A stretch of DNA of 64,000 bases from Danxiaibacter flavus (GCF_041060425.1 NZ_JAULBC010000011.1:124001-188000), one strand, 5' to 3'; positions 27,463 through 36,440 are shown, counted from the first letter of the stretch. Made by a program: numbers and translations. The notes: generated by a model not told the origin, from the sequence alone.

Positions 27463-29619
27463 ATGAAGATAAGATTCAGCATTCTCGGCGCGCAGCTATT
27501 GCTTGTACTGGATATTTTTATTGTTTTTTTATTGTTGTTTGAAGGCAAGCTTCACATACCTGCATGGCTTCAGTCTATAGGGCGTGTGCATCCGCTGTTG
27601 CTGCATTTTCCCATCGTTATTTTAATCATGGCGATGCTGCTGGAGTTCTTCCGTTTCAGGAAAGATATTGCTTCCAATGCTTTTTATAAAAAGCTGACTT
27701 ACTACCTGCTGTTGTCAGGCACATTACTGGCTGGTATCACCGTGTTTATGGGGCTTATTCTTTCGCATGAAGAAGGTTATGCAGGGGATACTTTACAATG
27801 GCATAAATGGACAGGCGTTGCAATATTTTTTATCGCCTCTATCATTTATTTCGTCAGGAATAGCAGCTGGTACAGATCCGCATTTGCGAAAGCCGGGGCC
27901 GTTGTTACGGTACTTGTAATTGTTGTAAGCGGACATTTCGGCGCAGCTATAACACATGGTGATAATTTTATCTCCCAGCCTTTGGCAGTTTATTACCCGG
28001 AGCCACAGGTGCCATTTGAGCAGGCGGTGGTTTTTAATGATGTAATTAAACCGGTACTTGTAAAGAAATGTGCGGGCTGCCATAATCCTGACAAACTGAA
28101 AGGAGAGTTGATCTTAACCGATTCTGCATCCATCATGAAAGGTGGAAAATCCGGTAAATTGTTCAATCATGAAGCACCGGAACTAAGCCTGTTACTGCAA
28201 CGCATTCATCTGCCGGAGAACGAAAAAAAACACATGCCACCGGCTGGCAGGCCACAGCTTACCGATATTGAAGCAATGCTCCTTACCAGATGGATCCAAT
28301 CCAACAAAATTTACTTCTCCGGGAAGGTGGCTGAATTGCCCGAACGCGATTCGCTGCGGATGGTTGCTGCAACTGTATTACAGCCGCCAGGTAACGTTGC
28401 TGAAGTGTATGATTTTGACGCAGCGGATGAAAAAGCTGTCGCAAAGCTGAATACAGATTATCGCACCATACTTCCGCTTGCAAAGGAATCACCGGCGCTT
28501 GCTGTAAATCTTTACAATGGGGATGTATATTCAGTCAAACAATTACAGGAACTTGATGGGATCAAAAAACAGGTTGTTTCATTGGATCTTAATAAACTTC
28601 CTGTGTCTGACGCGGACCTTAAAAGTATCAGCCAGTTTGAAAACCTCCGGCACCTTTACCTGAACTTTACGGATATTACCACTACCGGTTTGAAAGAGTT
28701 ATTGCCTTTACAGCACTTGCAATCCCTTGCCGTTTCGGGAACAAAAATCAATTATAAGGATCTTATTGCTGTACTGCCTGGTTTTAAAAATCTTAAGACG
28801 ATAGCGGTATGGAACACGCCGTTGTCCGGGGCAGAAATAAAGCAACTGCAAACAGCTAACAAACATATTCAGTTTATAGAAGGCTTTGTAGATGATGGCA
28901 GCGATAAGCTAAAACTCAATCCGCCGCATGTTGAAAATGCATCAATGGTTTTCGCACAATCGTCACCCGTATTGCTAAGTCACCCGGTAAAAGGCGTAGA
29001 AATACGATATACGCTGGATGGCACGGAACCTGACAACATCAAATCTCCTGTATTCAGTAGCGCGGTTACGGTGAAAGAAAATACGGTGGTGAAGGCAAAA
29101 GCTTATAAAACCGGGTGGTTTGCAAGTGATGTGGTGAATTTTTCTTTTTTGAAAAGTACCATCAAGCCGGATAGTTTGCGGTTACTATATAAACTAAACA
29201 GTGTACACCAGGCTGAAGGCGCAAACACATTTTTTGATACAAGGCTGGGTGTGATCGGCGCCAATAATCCCGCATGGGCCAACAATTGGGCAGGCGTCAA
29301 GCATTCAGATATGGGACTTGTTGCCCTATTTAACAAACCCGTAACTGTCAGCTCACTTGGCCTTCATTATATGGTGGAAGAAGAAACAGGCATCCTTCCT
29401 CCGGGAACCGTACAGGTATGGGGCGGTGCAGATGAACAACACTTAAAACTCCTTACCACTTTTAATAAAGCACCCCTGCCTGCGAAGAAAGAAAAACCAA
29501 CCATCAGGATCATGCAAAGCAGTTGGAAACCCGTTACAGTTTCCTGTCTTAAAATAATTGCCACCCCACATGAAAAAGACAAGAAGTTATTACTTGTTGA
29601 TGAAATGATGCTGAATTAA
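27463..29619 (+). CDS. Membrane-anchored haem-c protein: DUF2231-like membrane domain, PSCyt1, leucine-rich region, chitobiase-like C-terminal domain
   Basis: 718 residues. Four or five transmembrane helices (about residues 5-165) begin with IGRVHPLLLHFPIVILI, the DUF2231 signature with its haem-type histidines. The PSCyt1 motif CAGCH is at Cys203, Cys206 and His207 (VIKPVLVKKCAGCHNPDKL). Around residues 365-475 short leucine-rich repeats occur (LRHLYLNFTDITTTGLKELL). A chitobiase/beta-hexosaminidase C-terminal-like fold follows (GVEIRYTLDGTEPD) and then a jelly-roll-like end. It is the third gene of the PSCyt1/DUF1549-DUF1501 set and may pass electrons from that set into the membrane (inference). 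Confidence 0.85.
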   Translation: MKIRFSILGAQLLLVLDIFIVFLLLFEGKLHIPAWLQSIGRVHPLLLHFPIVILIMAMLLEFFRFRKDIASNAFYKKLTYYLLLSGTLLAGITVFMGLILSHEEGYAGDTLQWHKWTGVAIFFIASIIYFVRNSSWYRSAFAKAGAVVTVLVIVVSGHFGAAITHGDNFISQPLAVYYPEPQVPFEQAVVFNDVIKPVLVKKCAGCHNPDKLKGELILTDSASIMKGGKSGKLFNHEAPELSLLLQRIHLPENEKKHMPPAGRPQLTDIEAMLLTRWIQSNKIYFSGKVAELPERDSLRMVAATVLQPPGNVAEVYDFDAADEKAVAKLNTDYRTILPLAKESPALAVNLYNGDVYSVKQLQELDGIKKQVVSLDLNKLPVSDADLKSISQFENLRHLYLNFTDITTTGLKELLPLQHLQSLAVSGTKINYKDLIAVLPGFKNLKTIAVWNTPLSGAEIKQLQTANKHIQFIEGFVDDGSDKLKLNPPHVENASMVFAQSSPVLLSHPVKGVEIRYTLDGTEPDNIKSPVFSSAVTVKENTVVKAKAYKTGWFASDVVNFSFLKSTIKPDSLRLLYKLNSVHQAEGANTFFDTRLGVIGANNPAWANNWAGVKHSDMGLVALFNKPVTVSSLGLHYMVEEETGILPPGTVQVWGGADEQHLKLLTTFNKAPLPAKKEKPTIRIMQSSWKPVTVSCLKIIATPHEKDKKLLLVDEMMLN

Positions 29620-29640
29620 GGAGCTTTAGGCAATCGTATC

Positions 29641-29778
29641 ATTGCCGTCTGCTTCAGCTGACGGAAAATGAAGCTCATTGATATGGCTTTAGCCACACAA
29701 TCCGCTGTTTCTATTTTTAGGGCTAAAGCCCAATTTAAAGCTCAACCACTTATCCGTCAGCTGAAGCAGACGGCAATG
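29641..29778. repeat. Inverted-repeat element of about 138 bp
   Basis: Terminal arms ATTGCCGTCTGCTTCAGCTG... and its complement ...CAGCTGAAGCAGACGGCAAT extend for about 25 bp with CGGA. Inner arms GGCTTTAGCC and GGGCTAAAGCC form a second stem. A hairpin-type mobile repeat; no coding content. Confidence 0.8.
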
Positions 29779-29789
29779 AATTCAAGTGA

Positions 29790-32350
29790 TGCCATCCGAA
29801 AATCATAGAAATTCCGGGTTGATGATTATGTTGTTGATACGCAACGCTCATTGGCATTGCTGCATACCAACAACGGCGGGCATTACTATTGCCGTTTTTC
29901 TCTTGCACTTTACGCTGATCGCCGTTGTTGCGTGTGTAGGGCGGAAATGTGTATGGCACACCAACAACACAGTTTGCCATCTAGAAGAGAAATTGCGACT
30001 ACGCACTTGTGTTGTTGGTACGCCTGGCACTCTGCTAAGCCGCATACCAACAACGGCGATCGGCGTGATTGTGCAAGATTACTGTCATTCTATTTTTGAT
30101 TGTGGCAAACCAAATTCTATAGTCGATATGAGGAAAAGATAATCACAACAGCACCGATAACAAGTATATAATAATCAGCAAGCCTGCAACCGCATCGTCA
30201 CCTCGACGGCAGGAGAGGTCTCCCGAATATAGACCTGATGATGATATTTTATGAGCGTTTGATATTTCAGTGACTGTCGTTGGTGCGCAGCGTGGGCAGG
30301 TGAGTAAGGGCATCAATGACATGTGAGGCTATCCGAAAATCATAAAAAGTTCGAGTTGATATTTAAAGTGCAACTACGCACTTAAGCCGATAATTAAATA
30401 AAAGGGGTTAATGTCCTATGGACAAGGCCGCACTTGTATGTTTCAGTGTCTATTGAGCTTAAAGTCCTACGGACTATTAACGAAAGATGAACTGTCATCT
30501 CTTTTTGATTGTGGCAAATCAAATTCTATAGTCGATATGACAATCCTGGCTTATCAGAAAAAATAATCACAACAGCACCGATAACAAGTATATAATAACC
30601 AGCAAGCCTGCAACCGCATCGTCACCTCGACGGCAGGAGAGGTCTCCCGAATATAGACCTGATGATGATATTTTATGAGCGTTTGATATTTCAGTGACTG
30701 TCGTTGGTGCGCAGCATGGGCAGGTGAGTAAGGGCACCAATGACATGTGAGGCTATCCGAAAATCATAAAAAGTTCGAGTTGATATTTAAAGTGCAACTA
30801 CGCACTTAAGCCGATAATTAAATAAAAGGGGTTAATGTCCTATGGACAAGGCCGCACTTGTATGTTTCAGTGTCTATTGAGCTTAAAGTCCTACGGACTA
30901 TTAACGAAAGATGAACTGTCATCTCTTTTTGATTGTGGCAAATCAAATTCTATAGTCGATATGACGATCCTGGCTTATCAGAAAAAATAATCACAACAGC
31001 ACCGATAACAAGTTTATAATAATCAGCAAGCCTGCAACCGCATCGTCACCTCGACGGCAGGAGAGGTCTCCCGAATATAGACCTGGTGATGATATTTTAT
31101 GAGCGTTTGATATTTCAGTGACCGTCGTTGGTGTGCAGCGTGGGCAGGTGAGTAAGGGAATCAATGACATGTGAGGCTATCCGAAAATCATAGAAAGTTC
31201 GAGTTGATAATTATGTTGTTGGTACGCAACGCTCATTGGCATTGCTGCATACCAACAACGGCGATCATCCCGAAGGTGCATCAATCCAGGCTTGAGATGT
31301 TTACTATAGCTGGTAACATGTAACTGCCTCTCGCACAAAAGCATGACCGCCGTTGTTGGTGTGTAGCGCGGGCTGGTGAGTAAGGGCACCAACAACAAGT
31401 GAGGTTATCCAAAAATCTTAGAAAGTTCGAGTCGATAATTATGTTGTTGGTACGCAACGCTCATTTGCATTGCTGCATACCAACAACGGCGAAGCCGATA
31501 ATTAAATAAAAGGGGTTAATGTCCTATGGACAAGGCAGCACTTGTATGTTTCAGTGTCTATTGAGCTTAAAGTCCTACGGACTATTAACGAAAGATGAAC
31601 TGTCATCTCTTTTTGATTGTGGCAAATCAAATTCTATAGTGGATATGACAATCCTGGCTTATCAGAAAAAATAATCACAACAGCACCGATAACAAGTATA
31701 TAATAATCAGCAAGCCTGCAACCGCATCGTCACCTCGACGGCAGGAGAGGTCTCCCGAATATAGACCTGATGATGATATTTTATGAGCGTTTGATATTTC
31801 AGTGACTGTCGTTGGTGTGCAGCGTGGGCAGGTGAGTAAGGGCACCAATGACATGTGAGGCTATCCGAAAATCATAAAAAGTTCGAGTTGATAATTATGT
31901 TGTTGGTATGCAACGCTCATTTGCATTGCTGCATACCAACAACGGCGATCGGCGTAATTGTGCAAGAGTACTGTCATTCTATTTTTGATTGTGGCAAACC
32001 AAATTCCTCAATGCCAATGACAGATTTTATAACAGTAACAGTCTTTCCCGTAGGGAATTAAGCTTAATAGAAATGATCGAATCGAGGACCTCATAGCCCG
32101 TTAGGGCTTTAATCTATGAAAGGGTTAATGTCCTACGGACAAGAGGAGCATAAATTATTTGCTTTTCTATTGAGCTATAAGCCCTACGGGCTATTGACGC
32201 CAGGTATACTGTCATTACCTTTTTGATTGTGGTTAATCAAATTACCTCAGTCGACATGACGATCAGGTTTCATAGTGTAGTAAATTTAAGCAGCACTTAT
32301 TCATGCCTATAGCTGTCCAGAAAATCATAGAAATTCCGGGTTGATGATTA
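29790..32350. repeat. Gene-free array of about 424-bp repeats with exchangeable inner modules
   Basis: The motif ATGTGAGGCTATCCGAAAAT starts at 30321, 30745 and 31169, exactly 424 bp apart, and again at 31853, with a variant at about 31397. The unit carries TCGTCACCTCGACGGCAGGA and a hairpin AGGTCT-CCCGAATAT-AGACCT. Two inner modules alternate: one with GTCCTATGGAC/GTCCTACGGAC palindromes, the other a family-B palindrome (GTTGTTGGTACGC...ACCAACAAC at about 29836, 30020, 31214, 31440 and 31900). The array begins and ends with the same 30-bp sequence (29799-29828 and 32321-32350, starting AAAATCATAGAAATTCCGGG), the right one reaching the stop codon of the next gene. Related palindromes (GTCCTACGGAC, CCCTACGGGC) fill 32040-32200. 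No protein gene is supported in 29620-32347. Confidence 0.88.
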
Positions 32351-33121
32351 AAACTTGATATTTAGTTTTAGGGATTCCAGTTTATCGTTTTTGTAGTATT
32401 CGAAGAACCATTCGTTGTTTTTCCGGAACACAATACCTTTCAACACGCCATCATCAGCAATAAAAATATCCTGCTGTGAGGTTTTTAGCAATGTCATTAC
32501 TTTTTTAGGGGTGGTGTCTACCAGTTGGTAGCCGTTGGGGCTAAGTTGCGCATATAAGACATTATTACTTTCAACGGTCACAGCCGCGGTGCCGGCAACT
32601 ACACCTGCAGAAGGCACTGGGCTCGCTGTAGCCGCTACACTTGCAGGAGGCACAGCGCTTGCAGCTGTTTCCATAGGCTGAATGGCCTTAGTGCTATCGT
32701 ATTTATACTGTGCTGCTTTCAGTGAGGCAAATGCATTTTGTAATGCCTCTGAGTACGCAACCGCCCATTCTTTTGCTGAACTTTTTCCTTCGCCACTTTT
32801 AAAGATAACATTGCCCTGACAATCTTTCAACAGCAGCGTTAAAACGGTAGTTAAAAACTTCTTCTTCTCAACGATTTCTGCTTTTAGTGCATTGCATTTA
32901 TTGGCGGCAACTTCCGGTGGCAACACCTCATTGGTCAGGAAAGCATTAAATCCTACTCCCTGGAGCAATAATTTAGTGTAGGTGTTCACTCCATACTGAT
33001 CATCTGATCTCAAAAAATCAAATTTTTGAGGTACCAATACGTACCTGTAACTATTGATGGTATTTTGCGAACGGGCCGTGATAGCAAAGGATAAGGCCAG
33101 TAATATTGCAGCTATTTTCAT
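32348..33121 (-). CDS. Exported protein of unknown function, Ala/Pro/Val-rich linker
   Basis: 257 residues from the ATG at 33121 (the ATG at 33130 adds MIH and is also possible). Signal peptide MKIAAILLALSFAITARSQ. The N-terminal domain (about 22-135) starts TINSYRYVLVPQKFDFLRSD, a phrase I associate with exported Bacteroidota proteins of unknown role. It is followed by a low-complexity linker rich in Ala, Pro, Val and Ser (about 150-190) and a beta-rich C-terminal domain (SNNVLYAQLSPNGYQLVD, then WFFEYYKNDKLESLKLNIKF). It stands alone; its stop codon touches the end of the repeat array, so the array may affect its 3' end. Confidence 0.75.
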   Translation of the reverse strand: MKIAAILLALSFAITARSQNTINSYRYVLVPQKFDFLRSDDQYGVNTYTKLLLQGVGFNAFLTNEVLPPEVAANKCNALKAEIVEKKKFLTTVLTLLLKDCQGNVIFKSGEGKSSAKEWAVAYSEALQNAFASLKAAQYKYDSTKAIQPMETAASAVPPASVAATASPVPSAGVVAGTAAVTVESNNVLYAQLSPNGYQLVDTTPKKVMTLLKTSQQDIFIADDGVLKGIVFRKNNEWFFEYYKNDKLESLKLNIKF

Positions 33122-33379
33122 ATGAATCATGATGGTATTAAACGAAGATATATAAACTTATCATTAGCTCCGCTTCTTCCTTACACGACAATCAGCCTGG
33201 CGATTGAAGCTATCATGCGACTATTGAATTCAGTGCTCAATTATGACAAGTAAATTCAGCTTAATGCCATTTAATTAAGGACACTGTGCCTGTATTGCTC
33301 CAGGGGAGTATCCTGTTTGTAGAATGGAAAAAAAATGGGTCGCCTAAGCTAAGTTAGGAGCCACCTGTAAATCATTACC

Positions 33380-33575
33380 GGAGACTCCGCTGGAGTCTGA
33401 TGATACTAAAATCCTGATTTTCTATAAACAGGAAGCTCCGCTGGAGCTTTCGGCTCTCCTTAAAGCCTTCGCGGCAAGAACTTTTCAGCAACATCTCTTC
33501 CCGAGCTGTTCATTGGGTAGGGGCTTTGCGGGATAGGAGGGACTCGCTTTCGCAAGTGCATCTAACTAGCTTTTT
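33380..33575. repeat. Stem-loops and a family-D repeat between 33122 and 33577
   Basis: Short palindromes GACTCCGCTGGAGTC (about 33383) and AGCTCCGCTGGAGCT (about 33432) are followed by a family-D copy: CTTCGCGGCAAGAACTTTTC ... GGGTAGGGGCTTTGCGGGAT ... CTTTCGCAAGTGCATCTAA. Other copies of D lie at 35045, 36185, 38245 and 38950. I see no gene in 33131-33577. Confidence 0.65.
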
Positions 33576-33577
33576 TA

Positions 33578-33607
33578 TTGACATACCTTGACAAATCCTT
33601 AGCTTTG
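33578..33607 (+). promoter_or_regulatory. Bacteroidota-type promoter
   Basis: TTG at 33578-33580 and TAGCTTTG at 33600-33607 are 19 bp apart, matching the -33 TTG / -7 TAnnTTTG pattern of Bacteroidota. The start of transcription would be near 33613, giving a leader of about 145 nt before the ATG at 33758 that includes the structured element. Confidence 0.55.
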
Positions 33608-33653
33608 CGTTTCCTAAAATTTCTTACATAATGCTAGTCACAACTAATTTTCT

Positions 33654-33736
33654 GCAAAGCCCGTGCTATGGTGTGGAGTGGCGAAAGCCCCCAGCGCATG
33701 TAAGAATGCGTAGGACACCTAAAGCACGGGCTTTGC
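33654..33736 (+). ncRNA. Candidate structured leader RNA (unclassified)
   Basis: A perfect 14-bp stem is formed by GCAAAGCCCGTGCT (33654-33667) and AGCACGGGCTTTGC (33723-33736). Inside it are GGTGT/ACACC (33670-33674 with 33715-33719), GGC-GAAA-GCC with a GNRA tetraloop (33680-33689) and CGCAT-GTAAGA-ATGCG (33695-33710). This is a closed multi-branch junction, not a simple terminator; no U-tail follows. It ends 21 nt before the start codon of a 69-aa gene and sits between a promoter and a terminator that fit one transcript. I do not recognise the class; it could be a riboswitch, an autoregulatory leader, or a small RNA. A 31-bp near-repeat of its flanks (33602-33633 and 33730-33760) brackets it. 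Confidence 0.6.
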
Positions 33737-33757
33737 ATTCCCTAAAATTCTTACATT

Positions 33758-33967
33758 ATGGCATTAACATTTGGCAAAGACGGCATGTCAATTGAATTAA
33801 GCAAGACGACTATCTACGCCGACTATTACGAAATGCAATTAAGTTTGATCAACTTGTTGAAGAATTATGTTTCTAATGATTATGGCCAAGGTGACGGTTC
33901 AGAAATTTATCACGGCCTGGAATTATTGGAAGCAATGCTTGTTTCTCCTGAACAAATGAAACTGTAA
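33758..33967 (+). CDS. Small acidic protein of unknown function (69 aa)
   Basis: 69 residues with no signal peptide: MALTFGKDGMSIELSKTTIY is followed by a helical stretch (ADYYEMQLSLINLLKNYV) and a helical end (YHGLELLEAMLVSPEQMKL). The coding character is plausible: it has its own promoter at 33578, the structured leader and a good terminator 29 bp after the stop. I do not recognise a family. An overlapping upstream frame of 54 codons (33631-33795) begins at the first copy of the duplicated ATG context and runs through the leader; it may be a decoy or an upstream ORF, but it looks random in composition. Confidence 0.6.
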   Translation: MALTFGKDGMSIELSKTTIYADYYEMQLSLINLLKNYVSNDYGQGDGSEIYHGLELLEAMLVSPEQMKL

Positions 33968-33995
33968 AGCTGGTCAAGCATATTTTTAATCTTTC

Positions 33996-34028
33996 AAAAG
34001 CCTGCATTTTGTAGGCTTTTTGTATTTT
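33996..34028 (+). terminator. Rho-independent terminator of the 69-aa gene
   Basis: AAAGCCTGC-ATTTT-GTAGGCTTT stem with a following run of T. It closes the transcription unit that starts at the 33578 promoter. Confidence 0.8.
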
Positions 34029-34166
34029 CCGTATGACAACTAACGAAGTTGTTTGCTCTCACAAACGCGAAGTCCATGGAGACTTTGTGTTGAAGATAAA
34101 TAAATTTAAGTTAGTTTATATCTGGAACCGTATAGCCTAAAAATTATCACTCACATCATATATATA

Positions 34167-34895
34167 ATGATAAATAAACGATCCTTTTTAAGAAAAGTAA
34201 TGGATTTAATGGAACCCAAAATGAATCTGCTTGGGTTTGAAAAATCGTATTCGTCACAATGGTTTACGAGAGACAAAGTCAAACATTTTAAACTAGTATA
34301 TACTTTGGTTCCTTTTGACAGGTTTGATATGAAAAGCAACAAGTCAGGTTTGACAATTGAATCATTTATAGACATATTTAATGGGCCGATCGAGAAGGAA
34401 TACTTAAAGATCACTCAACGGATTGGCGCCAAGCTGCATGATTTGCAAACAATAGGCGGATACACAGCGGACATTAAAGAAAATCCAACCGATGAGTTAA
34501 AATTTCGTAACAACAGATTAACGATTTGGAGTTTTGCTGAGGATGACGCTAGTGAGAGTTCTACATTGCTAATAAAATATTTTGAAGATGTCGCGTTGCC
34601 CTATTATGAGAAATATGCAAATTGGCTTGCCTTAGATAATATTCTCAACAATAGCATTAATCAAGTAAAGAGTAGTATTCATTGCCGAATTGAAACTGAA
34701 AGGGATTTGCGTGGAATAATTTTAGCTAAGTTGATCAATCGACCCGATTTAAATGATATAATCAAAGTGCATTATCGACGACTTATATCTTTTAATAGTT
34801 CAGAATATATGATTGAATATGAAAAATTATTAAAATTACTTCCTCAAATACAACCTCTTTTTTCATCTCCCAAAGAAGCTTTTGAAGCATTATGA
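34167..34895 (+). CDS. Protein of unknown function, cytoplasmic, 242 aa
   Basis: 242 residues, no signal or membrane segment. The N-terminal part (FLRKVMDLMEPKMNLLGFEK followed by SYSSQWFTRDK) looks like the small domain of DUF4304-type proteins, in which a helix is followed by GF.k....W.r, but I am not sure of this. The rest is mixed alpha/beta, with YFEDVALPYYEKYANW and NRPDLNDIIKVHYRRLIS near the end. The gene is AT-rich compared with its neighbours and stands alone between repeats, so it may be accessory. Upstream at 34060-34095 a short inverted repeat (ACGCGAAGTC / GACTTTGTG type) is related to family D. Confidence 0.6.
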   Translation: MINKRSFLRKVMDLMEPKMNLLGFEKSYSSQWFTRDKVKHFKLVYTLVPFDRFDMKSNKSGLTIESFIDIFNGPIEKEYLKITQRIGAKLHDLQTIGGYTADIKENPTDELKFRNNRLTIWSFAEDDASESSTLLIKYFEDVALPYYEKYANWLALDNILNNSINQVKSSIHCRIETERDLRGIILAKLINRPDLNDIIKVHYRRLISFNSSEYMIEYEKLLKLLPQIQPLFSSPKEAFEAL

Positions 34896-34919
34896 TCTGC
34901 CTTGTTCGACATGTTTCCT

Positions 34920-35175
34920 CAGCCGTTGGTATTGCAAATTTACGCTGTCCGCCGTTGTTGCGTGTGTCGGGTTGGCGATGAGCGCTGGCACACCAACAAC
35001 AAAGAATGTAAGTATAAAATAGTGGCCTACACCTTCATTTTAATTTTTTGGGTACTCCGCAAGGTCTTCGCGTCAAAAGATTTTCCCCAATATCTCCTCA
35101 CGAGCCTTCTACGTTGGGCAGGGACTTTGTAAGATAGGAGGAGAATCACTTTCAAAGGTGTATCTATTATGCTAG
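34920..35175. repeat. Family-B palindrome followed by a family-D copy (34896-35242)
   Basis: CCGCCGTTGTTGCGTGTGTC ... GGCACACCAACAAC at about 34948-35002, then TCCGCAAGGTCTTCGCG...GGGCAGGGACTTTG...AGGAGGAGAATCACTTTC to about 35150. The same B-then-D order recurs at 36085-36330. No gene in this gap. Confidence 0.75.
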
Positions 35176-35242
35176 AGGAATAAACAATGCAGATTTCTAG
35201 TTATCCAGTTTTATTGTTGCCTGCGAAAAGTTCGTTGAGTGA

Positions 35243-35878
35243 CTAATTATTAAAATTTTCCTGGTAAAATTTGCAATCCTTTTTCATCAAACAAACTGGG
35301 CATTCAGGCTTAGGCCGGCATATATCACGACCTAAGAACGACATCGCCATACCTGCATCCCATTCATTCTTAGGCAATACTTCCATCATTTGTTTTTCAA
35401 TAACAACCGGGTCTTCTGAATTAGCAATACCCAGCCGGTTGGATACACGCACCGTATGAAGATCAACCATAATGCCCTCAGCTTCAACCCCCGCATAACG
35501 CTTTATTACATTCGCGGATTTACGGCCAATGCCAGGCAGTTTCACTAATTCTTCCATCGTCAATGGTATGGCCTTGTCTGTTTTTACTGCCTTAGCAATT
35601 TTACTAAGCCATTCAGCCTTGTTTCCGTGATTGATGACCTTCGTTATATGTGGTATAATTGCCGCCGGTGTTGCCTGGGAAAGCCTTGCCATAGTTGGGA
35701 ATTCTTTGAATAAATCCGGTGCTACGCTATTGATCAGCTTGTCATTGCTTCTTGCTGAAAGAACGACCATCACCATCATTTCATACAAATTCTTAGCTTC
35801 CAGTGGATGAGGTGTGTCTTTATATTTTTTTATTAACGGCTTTACCGCAGCCGCCCAGTCGATGTTTTGCTGTTTCAT
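35243..35878 (-). CDS. nth: Endonuclease III (DNA glycosylase/AP lyase)
   Basis: 211 residues, the usual size of Nth. Helix-hairpin-helix LPGIGRKSANVI contains Lys120, and VDLHTVRV contains Asp139; these match the catalytic Lys and Asp of the family. The C-terminal cluster has Cys187, Cys193, Cys196 and Cys202, spaced C-x5-C-x2-C-x5-C; the common spacing begins C-x6-C, so it is one residue shorter here but very likely still holds the [4Fe-4S] cluster. It removes oxidised pyrimidines in base excision repair. No operon partner; both sides are repeats. Confidence 0.95.
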   Translation of the reverse strand: MKQQNIDWAAAVKPLIKKYKDTPHPLEAKNLYEMMVMVVLSARSNDKLINSVAPDLFKEFPTMARLSQATPAAIIPHITKVINHGNKAEWLSKIAKAVKTDKAIPLTMEELVKLPGIGRKSANVIKRYAGVEAEGIMVDLHTVRVSNRLGIANSEDPVVIEKQMMEVLPKNEWDAGMAMSFLGRDICRPKPECPVCLMKKDCKFYQENFNN

Positions 35879-36069
35879 AAGTGTTTAATGGAGTTAAAAG
35901 TACGGTTATTTGGAATATTTTGTTCAACACTCAGCTCGCCAGAAATTTGAAATCATTTCAACTAATTTGATTTAGCCGAAAACAAAAAGCCGGAAAAATA
36001 AATACTTTGACAGCTTTTAGAGGAATTTCATATAATTTTTTTTGGTTCTCTGTAAAGTCCAGGTTTCTG

Positions 36070-36440
36070 CCGCCCTTGATGTTGCACATTTACGCTGTCC
36101 GCCTTTGTTGCGTGTGTCGGGTTGGCCATGAGAGCTGGCACACCAACAACAAAGAATGTAACTAGAATAGTGGCCTACACCTTCATTCCAGTTTTTTGTA
36201 GTCCGCAAGGTCTTCGCGCCAAAAGCCTTTCCGCAATATCTCCTTCCCGAGCCTTGTGCGTTGGGTAGGGACTTTGCTTGATAGGAGGAGACTCACTTTC
36301 GTAAGGTGTATCTAATATGCTGTAACTAATTATATGGAGTTGGGGGATGTTAATCTAACAGTATAATCCTTATATTATCGAGTGACGCCCAGCGAATTTA
36401 TTTTGTTCTCCTAAACGCAAAGTCCCAGGCATATACACAA
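36070..36440. repeat. Family-B palindrome and full family-D repeat (35879-36695)
   Basis: B copy at about 36085-36155. The D copy starts TCCGCAAGGTCTTCGCGCC (36190) and runs through GGGTAGGGACTTTGC, AACTAATTATATGGAGTTGG and TTATCGAGTGACGCCCAGCG to CTAAACGCAAAGTCCC (about 36430). GGGACTTTGC and its complement GCAAAGTCCC near the two ends make it an inverted-ended element. The rest of the 0.8-kb gap holds TATATTTG at 36641 (a possible -7 box without a clear -33) but no gene. Confidence 0.75.

Noticed and set aside
29786..30142. Protein-coding frames in the repeat array
   Set aside because: They run through the palindromic repeats on both strands, have no signal or family pattern and differ between copies.
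29790..32350. CRISPR array
   Set aside because: The repeat unit is about 424 bp with no short repeat/spacer alternation, and there are no cas genes.
33654..33736. Retron msr/msd, integron attC or hammerhead ribozyme
   Set aside because: No reverse transcriptase or integrase nearby, no AAC/GTT attC ends, and no CUGAUGA core; left as unclassified structured RNA.
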